NCBI GenBank assembly: GCA_947174805.1
Contig: CAMWKH010000023.1
Coordinates: 1-49,008 of the forward strand
DNA: 49,008 nt
Direction: 5' to 3'
Source: an uncultured Roseburia sp.
GTDB lineage: Bacteria; Bacillota; Clostridia; Lachnospirales; Lachnospiraceae
This document shows, piece by piece, positions 37,198-46,687 of this stretch; the first letter of the stretch is position 1, and every line of letters starts with the position of its first letter. The notes under the pieces were generated by a model that saw only the letters and a program-made list of their open reading frames with translations, ran no database searches and was not told the origin of the DNA. The position numbers and the translations under genes were made by a program.

Positions 37198-38382
37198 TTA
37201 TTTCACCCTAACCTGAAATACTGCTTTGGAGCCTTTTTTTGTGGTCACTGTGATTTTAGCCTTTCCCTTTTTCTTCCCTGTAACTTTTCCCTTGGAATTT
37301 ACCGATGCCACGCTCCTATTTGACGACACATAAGATTTCACCCTGTCGCTTCCGGGGCGGATGGATTTTACTTTAATCATAACGGATTTTCCCTTTTTTA
37401 TCACCGCCTTGGTCTGTTTTAATGTAATGCCGTAACCCTTAACTTTTCTAAGGGCCTCCAAAGGCTGTATCAGCCCGTGGCCGTAATGGGAATCATACCC
37501 TTTTGCCCCCAAATCCTTTGCCGTGGCGTTTATGATATCCCGGCATTCTTTCGCTGTCATAGAGGGCTTTGCCTGGAACAATAAAGCTGCCACTCCCGCC
37601 GCAAAGGGCGCTGCAGCGCTGGTGGTTCCGCCGGGCGCCACCACATCCATTTTGTCATTGTAGGTTCCTTTGGGAATAACCACATATTTTTTCTTTCCAG
37701 AATCGTACTTTGCCGCCCCAACGGACAAGGTATTGTCATAGGACGCTGCGTAGTGGTACTCTCTTTTCCCGCTGTTTCCCCCGGAGGCACACACCAGGCC
37801 GCTGTTTACTGAGGCCGTGTAAAGATTATTTATGGCATTGTACCCTGACTGGGAATAGGTATCTCCCCCGAAACTCATACTGATGACGCGGCATTTCTTT
37901 GACTTGGCATAGGCCAGCCCCCGCTCCACCTGGTCGCTGTAAATATATCCGTCTTTCCCTGCCTGGATAATATAGAGATTGACCTTTGGAGCCACTCCCA
38001 CCAGAATTTTTGCGCAGCTTGTGCCATGGCTGTCTGAGGAAATATCGCTGCGCTTCGTGGAGCCGGTTTTTGCATTGTAAACCCCTTTTATCCTGGACTT
38101 AATGGCAGGGTCGTTTAAATTAGCGCCGCCGTCAATCACAGCTACATTTACCCCTTTTCCCGTGGCGCTCTTCCACACCTCATTCAGTTTTAAATTAGAA
38201 CGGTCGCCAGAGGAAACTCCCCCTCCGGAAGCAAAAACTTCCCCTTCATGGATTTCAAACTCCCCGGTATCGGACTGCGATACCTTTCCGGATTCTGCCG
38301 CACATACTGTCCCGGACTGGGGAATCAGCATCAATATGCACAACAAAATACAAAACAAACGTTTCGTTTTACTTTTTACCAT
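37198..38382 (-). CDS. Secreted subtilisin-like serine protease with C-terminal Ig-like domain
   Basis: The 394-residue protein has a signal peptide (about 1-28, ending near TVCAAE) and a short N-terminal segment of about 45 residues. The S8 catalytic domain follows (about 60-310). The triad is Asp84 (AVIDGG), His119 (SHGTSC) and Ser255 (TTSAAAP), with oxyanion residue Asn203 (GGNSG), so it should be active. A C-terminal lysine-rich Big_2-type domain (about 320-394) includes ASVNSKGKVTGKKKGKAKI. No full-size inhibitor prodomain is visible. The ATG at 38382 has GGAGG seven bases upstream; the ORF extends further upstream without a site. It lies just after the trp terminator. Confidence 0.92.
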   Translation of the reverse strand: MVKSKTKRLFCILLCILMLIPQSGTVCAAESGKVSQSDTGEFEIHEGEVFASGGGVSSGDRSNLKLNEVWKSATGKGVNVAVIDGGANLNDPAIKSRIKGVYNAKTGSTKRSDISSDSHGTSCAKILVGVAPKVNLYIIQAGKDGYIYSDQVERGLAYAKSKKCRVISMSFGGDTYSQSGYNAINNLYTASVNSGLVCASGGNSGKREYHYAASYDNTLSVGAAKYDSGKKKYVVIPKGTYNDKMDVVAPGGTTSAAAPFAAGVAALLFQAKPSMTAKECRDIINATAKDLGAKGYDSHYGHGLIQPLEALRKVKGYGITLKQTKAVIKKGKSVMIKVKSIRPGSDRVKSYVSSNRSVASVNSKGKVTGKKKGKAKITVTTKKGSKAVFQVRVK

Positions 38383-38426
38383 AAGTATTCCTCCCTGAAA
38401 TTGATACATACATTATACCTTTCCAA

Positions 38427-38460
38427 AAGAAAAACGGCAAGGAAATCCCTGCCATTTTTC
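38427..38460 (-). terminator. Intrinsic terminator at the end of the trp operon
   Basis: On the minus strand an A-run precedes a seven-pair stem (38447-38453 with 38436-38442) around a four-base loop, followed by GTTTTTCTTTT. It begins nine to ten bases beyond the trpD stop codon. The flanking A and T runs extend the pairing. Confidence 0.78.
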
Positions 38461-38468
38461 TTTTTGCC

Positions 38469-39473
38469 CTAATTGGACATCTCCACCAGCTTTTCCAGCA
38501 CATGCTCCGCTTTCCCGGAGTCAATAGACTCAGCCGCCATGTCGATTCCTGTCTGAATAGAATCCGCCATTCCCCCGATATAAAGGGCGGCACCCGCATT
38601 TAACAAAACAATATCCCTCTTAGGGCCCATCTCCCCGGAGAGCACGGCTTTTGTAATTTCCGCATTTTTACTGCCGTCCCCCCCTCTCAAATCCTCAAGC
38701 CTGCACCGTGTAAACCCGAACTGCTCCGGCGTCACGGTATAGGTTTTTACCTTTCCATCATCTATCTCAGACACCACGGTCTCCCCTGTAATCGTAAATT
38801 CATCCATATTGTCATAACCGCTCATAACAAAGGCCCTCTCCACCCCCAGGCGGCTTAACACCCTTGCAATTTTTCCCGTAATCTTAGGGTCATATACCCC
38901 CACAACCATATATTTTGCCCGGGAGGGATTTGCCAAGGGCCCTAAAATGTTAAATACCGTACGCACCCCAAGCTCTTTTCGCGCCTGGCCTACAAATCCC
39001 ATGGATTTGTTAAAAAGCTGGGCAAACATAAAACCGATGCCCGCATTGTCCACGCAGGCTTCCACCTGGGAAGGCTTTGCCGAAATATTTACCCCCAAGG
39101 CCTCCAGCACATCCCCCGCACCGCTTTTGGAAGAAATGGAACGGTTCCCGTGTTTGGCAATGTGAAGCCCCGCCCCCGCCGCCACAAAGGCGCTGGTGGT
39201 GGAGATATTAAAAGAAAAGGTACTGTCCCCCCCTGTTCCCACCAAATCCAGATAGGTCTGGGATTTTGGCGAAATCGTCTCCGCTTTATCCCGAAGCACC
39301 GCCGCAAATCCTGTGAGTTCATCTATGGTCTCCCCCTTCATGCGCAGGGCCGTTAAAAAGGATCCAATCTGTGCCTGGGTCGCACCGCCGCTTAACATAA
39401 CTTCCATGGCATATTTTGCCTCTGTCTCCGTCAAATTCTCCCCTGCCACTACTTTGGCAATTACTTTTTTCAT
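38469..39473 (-). CDS. trpD: Anthranilate phosphoribosyltransferase
   Basis: The 334-residue enzyme transfers phosphoribose from PRPP to anthranilate, the second step of tryptophan synthesis. The diphosphate/PRPP site GTGGDSTFSFNIST (about 79-92) and a later HGNRSISSKSGAGD block match the family. It is the last gene of the operon, 41 bases after trpA. In most Gram-positive trp operons trpD follows trpG, so its position here is unusual. The ribosome site GGAG is six bases before the ATG. Not fused to TrpG. Confidence 0.97.
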   Translation of the reverse strand: MKKVIAKVVAGENLTETEAKYAMEVMLSGGATQAQIGSFLTALRMKGETIDELTGFAAVLRDKAETISPKSQTYLDLVGTGGDSTFSFNISTTSAFVAAGAGLHIAKHGNRSISSKSGAGDVLEALGVNISAKPSQVEACVDNAGIGFMFAQLFNKSMGFVGQARKELGVRTVFNILGPLANPSRAKYMVVGVYDPKITGKIARVLSRLGVERAFVMSGYDNMDEFTITGETVVSEIDDGKVKTYTVTPEQFGFTRCRLEDLRGGDGSKNAEITKAVLSGEMGPKRDIVLLNAGAALYIGGMADSIQTGIDMAAESIDSGKAEHVLEKLVEMSN

Positions 39474-39514
39474 ATCCGTCTCCTCCTCTAAAATTTATTC
39501 CTATCCTTTGTCCG

Positions 39515-40309
39515 TCACAAATTTTGCATACCTTTTTTAAAGGATTTACAATAATCCGCCGCCGCTTTTGTGTTGTAATGATTCTGCTCCAGCAGCCTGA
39601 TAAAATGGCTCCCCACGATAGCCCCGTCAATGATATGTTTCATAGGAACAATGTCCTTTGGGGTGCGGATGCCAAATCCCATCATCACCGGAATGGGGGA
39701 AAGGGCTTTTACCGACTCTAAATACTTTACAATTTCTCTGTGGAATCCGGCTTCCTGGCCTGTCACCCCCATGGAAGACACGCAGTAAACAAATCCTTTT
39801 GCCTTTTCTAAAATCATGGGAATCCGTTTTCCGGAAACAGGGGATACAAGCTGGATTAGGATGGCCCCCTCCTCTTTATCAATGGCATCCTGCAGTTCCT
39901 TTTGTTCCTCAAAGGGCAAATCCGGCACAATGAGTCCGTCAACCCCTGCCTCCTTACATTTTTTAACAAAGGCTTTCACCCCGTAGTGAAAAATGGTATT
40001 GGAGTACATCATAAATATAATAGGAATTTTTACTCCCTCCAGCCTGATTTGCTCCATCATACTAAAAATCTTTTTTAAGGTGACACCCTGGCAGATGGCT
40101 TTGTAGGAAGCCTGCTGTATCACCGGGCCGTCCGCCACCGGGTCGGAAAAGGGAATCCCCAGTTCCAGCACATCTGTCCCCGCCTCCTCCTGGGCTTTAA
40201 TTAACGCCTTTGTCCCCTCCATGTCCGGAAGACCTGCAGTCATATATGTGATAAAAGCTTTCTCATTTTTCCCTTTTAATGCGGCCATTTTTTCTTCTAT
40301 ACGGTTCAT
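39515..40309 (-). CDS. trpA: Tryptophan synthase alpha subunit
   Basis: The 264-residue barrel cleaves indole-3-glycerol phosphate to indole. The catalytic glutamate lies in VLELGIPFSDPVADGP (about 47-62), and the Asp in DGLIVPDLPFEEQ. The phosphate-binding GFGIRTPKD is near residue 213. It channels indole to TrpB, whose gene is 41 bases upstream. AGGAG precedes the ATG by about five bases. Confidence 0.97.
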   Translation of the reverse strand: MNRIEEKMAALKGKNEKAFITYMTAGLPDMEGTKALIKAQEEAGTDVLELGIPFSDPVADGPVIQQASYKAICQGVTLKKIFSMMEQIRLEGVKIPIIFMMYSNTIFHYGVKAFVKKCKEAGVDGLIVPDLPFEEQKELQDAIDKEEGAILIQLVSPVSGKRIPMILEKAKGFVYCVSSMGVTGQEAGFHREIVKYLESVKALSPIPVMMGFGIRTPKDIVPMKHIIDGAIVGSHFIRLLEQNHYNTKAAADYCKSFKKGMQNL

Positions 40310-40350
40310 ATTCTCCTGTCCTTTCTTGTTTTACATTCTATAGAGCTGCC

Positions 40351-41538
40351 CTAATTCATATATCCCTTCCCGGCCAGATAATCTGCAATGGTATTCACAT
40401 CTTTATCTCCCCTGCCGGAGAGACAGACAATCATTGCTTCCTCTTTCTCCATCATTTTCGCCTTTTTTATGGCATAGGCAAGAGCGTGGGCGCTTTCGAC
40501 TGCGGGGATAATCCCTTCCAGTTTACAAAGCTCCAGCAAGGCATCCATGGCCTCCGTATCTGTAATGGAGACATACTCTACCCGCCCCGTATCCTTTAAA
40601 TAAGCGTGCTCCGGCCCCACTCCCGGATAGTCAAGGCCTGCGGAAATAGAATGGGCCAGCTTTATATTTCCGTCCTCGTCCTGGAGAAGATAAGAGCGCA
40701 TACCGTGAAGGGTCCCTGGACTTCCCAGGGCCATGGCAGCCGCATGTTCCCCGGTTTTTACCCCCTTTCCCCCAGCTTCCACGCCAATAAGTTCCACCCC
40801 TTTTTCCTCTATAAAATCCGCAAACATGCCGATGGAATTGGAGCCTCCTCCCACACAGGCCATCACCACATCCGGCAGCCTATGTTCCGCCTCGTAAAAC
40901 TGCCTTTTTGCCTCACGGCTGATTACGCTTTGAAATTCCTTCACCATCTTGGGATAAGGATAGGGACCTACTGCGGAACCGATAATATAAAAAGTGTCCT
41001 CCGCCGTCTTTGCCCATACCCGGATGGCCTCGTTTGTGGCGTCTTTTAATGTGTTGCTGCCAAAGCGGACACATTCCACTTTCGCCCCCAGCATCTCCAT
41101 GCGCATCACGTTTAATGCCTGGCGCTTCATATCCTCCTCCCCCATATATACCGTACATTCCATGTTAAAAAGAGCCGCCCCCGTGGCTGTGGCAACCCCG
41201 TGCTGCCCAGCCCCGGTCTCCGCAATAACCTTGGTTTTTCCCATGCGCTTTGCCAGAAGAATCTGCCCCATTACATTGTTAATTTTGTGGGCCCCGGTAT
41301 GATTTAAATCTTCCCTCTTTAAATAAATTCTCGTACCGTACTTCTCACTGAGCCGCTCTGCAAAAGTAAGAGGCGTCTCCCTGCCCACATACTGTTTTAA
41401 ATAATAGTGGTATTCTTCCAGAAACTTTTCATCCTTTATGGCCTCCTCAAAGGCTTTATCCAGCTCCTCTAATGTATTCATCAGGGACTCCGACACAAAC
41501 TGCCCTCCAAATTTTCCGTAATATGTTTTCCTGTCCAT
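40351..41538 (-). CDS. trpB: Tryptophan synthase beta subunit
   Basis: The 395-residue PLP enzyme joins indole and serine. It has the TrpB1 signature at the N-terminus ([15 protein letters not shown]), PLP lysine in [10 protein letters not shown], the substrate motif [14 protein letters not shown] and the phosphate loop [13 protein letters not shown] chose the ATG at 41538 since GGAGG lies about six bases upstream. An ATG four codons earlier overlaps this ribosome site. It is the TrpA-partnered form (TrpB1), matching the adjacent trpA. Confidence 0.97.
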   Translation of the reverse strand: MDRKTYYGKFGGQFVSESLMNTLEELDKAFEEAIKDEKFLEEYHYYLKQYVGRETPLTFAERLSEKYGTRIYLKREDLNHTGAHKINNVMGQILLAKRMGKTKVIAETGAGQHGVATATGAALFNMECTVYMGEEDMKRQALNVMRMEMLGAKVECVRFGSNTLKDATNEAIRVWAKTAEDTFYIIGSAVGPYPYPKMVKEFQSVISREAKRQFYEAEHRLPDVVMACVGGGSNSIGMFADFIEEKGVELIGVEAGGKGVKTGEHAAAMALGSPGTLHGMRSYLLQDEDGNIKLAHSISAGLDYPGVGPEHAYLKDTGRVEYVSITDTEAMDALLELCKLEGIIPAVESAHALAYAIKKAKMMEKEEAMIVCLSGRGDKDVNTIADYLAGKGYMN

Positions 41539-41564
41539 AACATCCTCCATCTTTTTTCAATGCA

Positions 41565-42215
41565 TTACAAATTTTCTGCCTCTTTTACTTTATTTACAAA
41601 GTCAAAAATCTTTTCCCGGCTTTTGCCCTTCTCATCTTCCACGCCGCTGCTCACATCCACCACATCCGGGGAAAAATACCGGATGCCTGCAAGGACATTT
41701 TCTGTATGCAGCCCGCCTGCCAGAATAAGCATTTTTCCAGACTCTGTTTTTAATTTCCAAACCTCATGTTTTAACCCTTCCCAGTCAAAGGTTTTTCCGC
41801 CGCCGTATCCTTTGCCGTCTGCCACAAATCCTTCAACTGCATCCCCCCAATCATCCCCCCTGGTACATATTCTTTGAAACTGATTTTTATCTGTAATATT
41901 CACTGCCCGCCAAATGGGAATCCCCGCCTTTAATATCTCCGGCTTCATCTCCCCATGCACCTGCAAAATATCAAATCCTGCCTGGAAAACAGCCTTTGCC
42001 AGATTTTCGTCCGGGCTTACGGTTACCGCCACTTTTTTCACACCGGGACGCAGTCTGGAGGCAATGTTTACCCCTTCCTGTAAACTTACGTTCCGTCTGC
42101 TCTTCTCATAAAAAACAAATCCCCCATAATCCACTCCGGCCTCGTTTAAATACTCTGCCTCCGCTTCTCGTTTCACGCCGCAGATTTTTATCTTCGGCCT
42201 TACAATCTCTTCCAT
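41565..42215 (-). CDS. trpF: Phosphoribosylanthranilate isomerase
   Basis: The 216-residue protein has the catalytic cysteine in PKIKICGVK near residue 13, the Asp-containing segment KILAGGLHTENV-like (MLILAGGLHTENV), and VDVSSGVED near the C-terminus. It rearranges phosphoribosylanthranilate to the enol form used by TrpC. The start at 42215 lies inside the end of trpC (16-base overlap), indicating translational coupling. GGAG is eleven bases upstream; an ORF extension to 42287 shares trpC sequence in another frame and is rejected. Confidence 0.93.
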   Translation of the reverse strand: MEEIVRPKIKICGVKREAEAEYLNEAGVDYGGFVFYEKSRRNVSLQEGVNIASRLRPGVKKVAVTVSPDENLAKAVFQAGFDILQVHGEMKPEILKAGIPIWRAVNITDKNQFQRICTRGDDWGDAVEGFVADGKGYGGGKTFDWEGLKHEVWKLKTESGKMLILAGGLHTENVLAGIRYFSPDVVDVSSGVEDEKGKSREKIFDFVNKVKEAENL

Positions 42216-42973
42216 CGTTCTGCCAGCTCCCTTGGGTTTTCTGATTCCATAAACGCCCTGCCGATTAAAAACCCATCCACATGACATTCTTTTAAAAACT
42301 TTACATCAGAATCTGTGATAATTCCGCTCTCCGCCACGAAAACTTTTTCTTTTGGAATATGGGCGGAAAGCCGTTTGGTATTGTCAAGGTTTATGGTAAA
42401 GTCCTTTAAATTTCTGTTATTGACACCGATAATTTCTGCACCTAATTTAAACGCCCGCTCCAACTCTGCTTCGTCGTGAACTTCCACCAAAACCTCAAGC
42501 CCCAGCTCCCCGGAAAGCTGATAAAAATCCAGCATCTCCTTATCATCCAAAATGGCAGCGATTAACAGCACGGCCTCCGCCCCAATCACTTTTGACTCAT
42601 AAAACTGGTAAGGCTCTATCATAAAATCTTTCCGCAGGATGGGCAGCTCTGTCATCTTTCGTATCATCTTTAAATACTCTGCATTCCCCAGAAAATAGTC
42701 TTCCTCCGTGAGACAGGAAACGGCGTCCACCGACAGGGAGTACTCCTTGATTCTTTCCGTCAAATTCATTTTACTCTCTATCTTCCCAAGGCTTGGGGAT
42801 GCCTGTTTAAATTCCCCGATAATGGAAATTCCCGGTTTTTTTAAAGCATGGTAAAAACTGCGGCTTTCCCCCTTTTCTCCCTCCGCCATACGGCGCATTT
42901 CCTGCTCCGGAACCCTAGACTTTTGTTCCAAAAGCCGTTTCCTTTTATCTGCAACAATCTCATCTAATATCAT
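42200..42973 (-). CDS. trpC: Indole-3-glycerol phosphate synthase
   Basis: The 257-residue barrel has the family's early block IIGEFKQASPSLGKI (about 50-64; the usual xxExKxxSPSxG site), LRKDFMIEPYQ, LLIAAIL, VNNRNLKDFTI and VAESGI. It closes the indole ring from CdRP. Overlapping trpF and 12 bases after trpG. AAGGAGG is an excellent ribosome site. Confidence 0.97.
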   Translation of the reverse strand: MILDEIVADKRKRLLEQKSRVPEQEMRRMAEGEKGESRSFYHALKKPGISIIGEFKQASPSLGKIESKMNLTERIKEYSLSVDAVSCLTEEDYFLGNAEYLKMIRKMTELPILRKDFMIEPYQFYESKVIGAEAVLLIAAILDDKEMLDFYQLSGELGLEVLVEVHDEAELERAFKLGAEIIGVNNRNLKDFTINLDNTKRLSAHIPKEKVFVAESGIITDSDVKFLKECHVDGFLIGRAFMESENPRELAERWKRL

Positions 42974-42985
42974 AAGTTCCTCCTT

Positions 42986-43549
42986 TTAAGCCGACAGAAA
43001 ATTTTCTATCATCCGCTTGCCATGGTCCGTATAGACAGATTCCGGATGAAACTGCAGTCCGTACACCGGGTATTTTTCGTGCTGTATTGCCATGATCTCC
43101 CCATCCTTAGTCCTTGCCGTCACCTTAAGGCATGGAGGGAAATTCTCATTAAGAACCGCAAGGGAATGGTATCTGGCCACCAAAACCGGTGACCCAATCC
43201 CTGCGAAAATTCCGGTACTGTCATGGATAATCCCAGACTGTTTTCCATGAAACAATGCTTTTGCATATGACACTTTCCCCCCGAAAGCCTCCCCGATACA
43301 CTGGTGGCCCAGGCATATGCCAAGCAAAGGTTTTTTATCGTAAAACTCTTTTACCACATCTAAGCAGATTCCTGCATCCTTTGGGCATTTGGGCCCCGGG
43401 GATAAAATAATCCGCTCTGGATCCAATTCCTTTATCTCCTCCACTGTAATTTTGTCATTGCGGAGGACCCGGATATCCTCCTGAAACACCCCTATGTACT
43501 GATACAAATTGTAAGTAAAGGAATCGTAGTTATCTATAATTAAAATCAT
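42986..43549 (-). CDS. trpG: Anthranilate synthase glutamine amidotransferase subunit
   Basis: The 187-residue class I amidotransferase has the nucleophile Cys79 in LLGICLGHQC and the His/Glu pair in LQFHPES. It starts IIDNYDSFTYNLYQ, typical of TrpG/PabA. It supplies ammonia to TrpE. It may also serve folate synthesis as PabA, since no separate copy is seen here. Eleven bases follow trpE, with AAGGAGG before the ATG. Confidence 0.96.
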   Translation of the reverse strand: MILIIDNYDSFTYNLYQYIGVFQEDIRVLRNDKITVEEIKELDPERIILSPGPKCPKDAGICLDVVKEFYDKKPLLGICLGHQCIGEAFGGKVSYAKALFHGKQSGIIHDSTGIFAGIGSPVLVARYHSLAVLNENFPPCLKVTARTKDGEIMAIQHEKYPVYGLQFHPESVYTDHGKRMIENFLSA

Positions 43550-43559
43550 CTCTGCCTCC

Positions 43560-44972
43560 TTACAGATTCTCCTGATTTACCAGGGTTTTTGCTAAAGCCA
43601 TCACTTTATTGCAGCACTCTTCATACTCCTTCTTTGGAATGGAATCCGCCACAATTCCCGCCCCGGCCTGAAGATAAACGGTATTTCCCTTTTTTATCAT
43701 GGTGCGGATGGTAATACAAAAATCCATATCTCCGTTAAAATCCAAATAGCCTGTGGCCCCGCCGTAAAGCCCCCTCTTTACTGTTTCCAACTCATCAATC
43801 ACCTCCATGGCCCTTATTTTCGGCGCTCCGCTTAAGGTTCCCGCAGGAAGGAAGGATGCTGCCAAGTCCAGGGGATGAAAACCTTCCTTTTTCCTCCCCT
43901 CCAGGGTGGAGGTAAGGTGCATCACATGGGAATATTTGCGGACACCCATAAACTCTGTCACTTTCACTGTGCCAAATTTTGCAATGCGCCCCATGTCATT
44001 TCTGGCTAAATCCACCAGCATCACATGCTCCGCCCGCTCTTTTTCATCCGATAAAAGTTCCTCTTTTAACGCCTCATCTTCCCCGTCGTCCTTTCCCCGT
44101 TTCCTGGTGCCTGCAATGGGAACGGTGTAAACCCTGTCGTCCTGCTTTTTTACAATCATCTCCGGGGAGCTTCCAATTACTTCAAACTCCCCGAAGTTAA
44201 AATAGTAAAGATAGGGGGATGGGTTCAATTCCTTAAGTTCCCTGTACAAATCAAAGCCTTTCTGCCTGGTTTCTATGGTCCAGCGCTGGGATAATACCGT
44301 CTGAAAAATATGGCCTTCCCGAATATAGTGTTTGATTTTTTCTACTTTCTCTCCATAACTCTCCAGGGTGTCGGATTTCTTTACAATTCTGCCGTCCCCT
44401 TTGAGACAAACAGAATCTCCCCGCTTTTTTGCCCTAGCCTGCTCCACCATCCGGGAGGCTCTTTTTAGTGCCCTTTCCCTGCCCTCTTTGTTATCCTCCT
44501 CCAGAATAATTGCCGTTAAAGTTTCCGCCACATGGTCCACCACTGCAAATTCTTTCATCAGCATCATCTGTATGGTCTCAATTCCAATTTCATCCGGGTT
44601 TATATTGGGAAGGTCTTCGGAATACCGGACAAAATCATATCCCAGAACCCCCACAAGCCCTCCGGTAAACCCGGTATCCCCCTCCTCCTTCCGGATTTCA
44701 AAGCTGTTATAATACTCCTTTAAAAGCTCTAGGGGATTTCCCCTTTTTTCTTCCCTGGTTTTGTCCTTTCGGCTGATTAGCAGGCCCTCCATACCTTTCG
44801 ACGTTACGATTTCCTCCGGCTCCGGCCCAAACAATGTAAATCTATCATATCCCTTATCATAGCTTTCCAATAAAAACCCTCTTTGATCTCCCACCAGATT
44901 TTCATACATTTCCGTGGAAGTCTCATTCACAATACTCACTGTTTTTTTATATACCCGGTAAATTTTTTTCAT
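43560..44972 (-). CDS. trpE: Anthranilate synthase component I
   Basis: The 470-residue chorismate-utilising enzyme has the tryptophan feedback motif LLESYD in GFLLESYDKG (about residue 35) and the C-terminal blocks: LSQRWTIETR, PSPYLYYFNFGEFEVIGSSPE, TVPIAGTRKRG, AEHVMLVDLARNDMGR and FPAGTLSGAPK-like LPAGTLSGAPKIRAMEVI. It makes anthranilate from chorismate and ammonia, the first committed step. The ATG at 44972 has AAAGGAG six bases upstream; a longer frame to 45029 runs into the leader terminator region and is rejected. Expression is controlled by the T-box leader upstream. Confidence 0.97.
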   Translation of the reverse strand: MKKIYRVYKKTVSIVNETSTEMYENLVGDQRGFLLESYDKGYDRFTLFGPEPEEIVTSKGMEGLLISRKDKTREEKRGNPLELLKEYYNSFEIRKEEGDTGFTGGLVGVLGYDFVRYSEDLPNINPDEIGIETIQMMLMKEFAVVDHVAETLTAIILEEDNKEGRERALKRASRMVEQARAKKRGDSVCLKGDGRIVKKSDTLESYGEKVEKIKHYIREGHIFQTVLSQRWTIETRQKGFDLYRELKELNPSPYLYYFNFGEFEVIGSSPEMIVKKQDDRVYTVPIAGTRKRGKDDGEDEALKEELLSDEKERAEHVMLVDLARNDMGRIAKFGTVKVTEFMGVRKYSHVMHLTSTLEGRKKEGFHPLDLAASFLPAGTLSGAPKIRAMEVIDELETVKRGLYGGATGYLDFNGDMDFCITIRTMIKKGNTVYLQAGAGIVADSIPKKEYEECCNKVMALAKTLVNQENL

Positions 44973-45009
44973 ATTTTCTCCTTTCCCATTATCTGATATT
45001 TGTAGGACG

Positions 45010-45378
45010 CTGCATTTGAACTTATACAAAAAAATCCCGGATGTTTTATTTCAAAACATCCGGGACGAATTTCTCGTGGTGCCACCCAGTCTTCATTGCA
45101 ATCTTGGCAGGCATTACATAGAATTTGGGGACAAAAAAAGCATTCACCGATACGGAAAATGCCTGCCACCAATCTTACAATCTCTTGATACGGAATCTAT
45201 GATTCGATATCTCACCCCTGTAACGTAGGGAAAACGGCATCCGCTACTGTAATTCGCTTTGCGTCTCACAAACCCATTCCTGTAAAACTTCCTGCCACCT
45301 CACACCAGCCGATGGCTCTCTGAAAAGAAACTTTTTACAGTACTATCTTTGTTCACTGACTTTATCTTTTCTTTAATT
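45010..45378 (-). ncRNA. Trp-specific T-box riboswitch leader of the trp operon
   Basis: Read on the minus strand, the leader begins near 45378 and shows a T-box Stem I region with an AGAGAGCC-type distal part (around 45308-45325). A specifier segment GGAATGGGTTTGTGAGACG holds TGG (45274-45276), the Trp codon. A stem with a partner at 45188-45212 follows, then a Stem III made by 45158-45167 pairing with 45106-45115. The T-box sequence GGGTGGCACCACG is at 45075-45087. Uncharged tRNA-Trp would stabilise the antiterminator; the bulge TGGC also fits the G discriminator of tRNA-Trp. When tRNA-Trp is charged the terminator at 45027-45064 forms. Confidence 0.93.
45027..45064 (-). terminator. T-box-controlled terminator before trpE
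   Basis: On the minus strand a 12-base-pair perfect stem (45053-45064 with 45036-45047) with a five-base loop is followed by ATTTTTTT. Its 5' half lies beside the T-box sequence and would be unavailable when the antiterminator forms. Confidence 0.93.
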
Positions 45379-45384
45379 GTGTTT

Positions 45385-45413
45385 AGGTTAGCACAGCTAA
45401 AAGGAAATGTCAA
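45385..45413 (-). promoter_or_regulatory. Promoter of the trp operon
   Basis: Perfect TTGACA (45408-45413), 17-base spacer, then TAACCT (45385-45390) on the minus strand. Transcription would start near 45378, giving a leader of about 400 bases. Confidence 0.8.
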
Positions 45414-45442
45414 GACTATTTTTGGCGGTTTCCATGCTGTTC

Positions 45443-46687
45443 CTACAACAATTTCAGCAATTTTAAATACCAACTGTCCATCATGCTTTCGTAGGGAATC
45501 TGTACCGTACTGTCCCTGGAACCTTTTTCATAAATACAGGACTCTGCTGCCCCCGCCAGGCCCGGCAGCTTATAAAACCCGCCAAAAATAATCCATATCT
45601 CCCCCTCTGCATTGTTTTCCCTCAAAAAATCCTCGAAAGCTTCCCGCCTGACATAAACATACTTGTCATCATAGGAAATCATCCGGCCAAGTTCCCCTGT
45701 GTCATGGGATACAATTTCAGGTTTCCCGTTATAATTTCCAACCATAATATCTCTGCTTTCATTGCACCGGGCATAAGAATTGGTATGTATCGCAAAGAGC
45801 ATAGCCGCAATCACCAGAAAGCCTGCGGCCGCCATGCCTACACACATCTTTCTTTTGTATGGGCAAAAACCTGCAATTTCACCAATCCGCCTTTTCATGT
45901 CTGCAAACTCCCTTTCCCCCGCATAGGTGAGGGCAGGCGGCGTACTCCCCGATTCAGAGCACAGCAGTTTTAGCGTTTTTAAGAGTACCAGCCCATATTC
46001 CTGTGCCGTCCTCCCGCTCTTTTGAATGGACACCCTGTCGCAGATATCTTCCATATCCCCATGGAAGTATTTCTGGAAAATTGTCAAAAACGGGTTGATC
46101 CAAAAAAGGCACCGCAATATATCCCATGCAAGCCCAAACCATAAATGCCCCAACCGGATATGCGTCTGCTCATGCTGCACAACCACCCGTAATTCATCCC
46201 TTCCGTAATTCTCTAATATTACTTTCGGAATAACAATCTTCGGTTTCAGCAGTCCCAGGGTAAAGGGAGTGACATTCATATCCGTAACGCAGACCAAGCC
46301 ATCCCCCAGGACAGCCTTCTCCATCCCTGAAACTAACCGCCAAAGGCGCAGCCGTTTTCCAAATATGCAGACAGCCGTTACAAAAATGCCCGCCATATAA
46401 ATACGGTCAGCCCAAATCCATGACATGGTTGCTGCTGTCAGCCGCCAGGATATCTGTAAGACAACCTCATTTTCATAAAAAATTTTTAATCTCCCAAGAA
46501 ATGGGAGGAGCAGGAAGGATGACCATAACAGCCCCCTGAAAAAAGTCTGTCCTGAAAAAAACACTTTCCTAAGCAGCATCACAACCCCTGTGAGTATAAA
46601 GGAAAAAAATGCACACCGCACAAGCTGGGTCGTATAATACACCGCAGAAAAATCCATAAGGCTGCCAATCTTTGACCAGTCAGGCAT
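45443..46687 (-). CDS. BlaR1/MecR1-family M56 membrane peptidase without penicillin-sensor domain
   Basis: The 414-residue protein has four hydrophobic segments and a cytoplasmic zinc peptidase site HEQTH (172-176) with a downstream ME-D-I-CD block. The last membrane span is at about 282-302. Only about 112 residues follow outside, ending YMLKLLKLL-like WYLKLLKLL; classical BlaR1 has a penicillin-binding sensor of about 250 residues there. So it senses some other signal. I chose the ATG at 46687 with GAGGG about nine bases upstream; a GTG three codons earlier is possible. The start overlaps the end of the BlaI gene, so they are translated together. On signal, it is expected to trigger loss of the repressor. 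Confidence 0.85.
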   Translation of the reverse strand: MPDWSKIGSLMDFSAVYYTTQLVRCAFFSFILTGVVMLLRKVFFSGQTFFRGLLWSSFLLLPFLGRLKIFYENEVVLQISWRLTAATMSWIWADRIYMAGIFVTAVCIFGKRLRLWRLVSGMEKAVLGDGLVCVTDMNVTPFTLGLLKPKIVIPKVILENYGRDELRVVVQHEQTHIRLGHLWFGLAWDILRCLFWINPFLTIFQKYFHGDMEDICDRVSIQKSGRTAQEYGLVLLKTLKLLCSESGSTPPALTYAGEREFADMKRRIGEIAGFCPYKRKMCVGMAAAGFLVIAAMLFAIHTNSYARCNESRDIMVGNYNGKPEIVSHDTGELGRMISYDDKYVYVRREAFEDFLRENNAEGEIWIIFGGFYKLPGLAGAAESCIYEKGSRDSTVQIPYESMMDSWYLKLLKLL

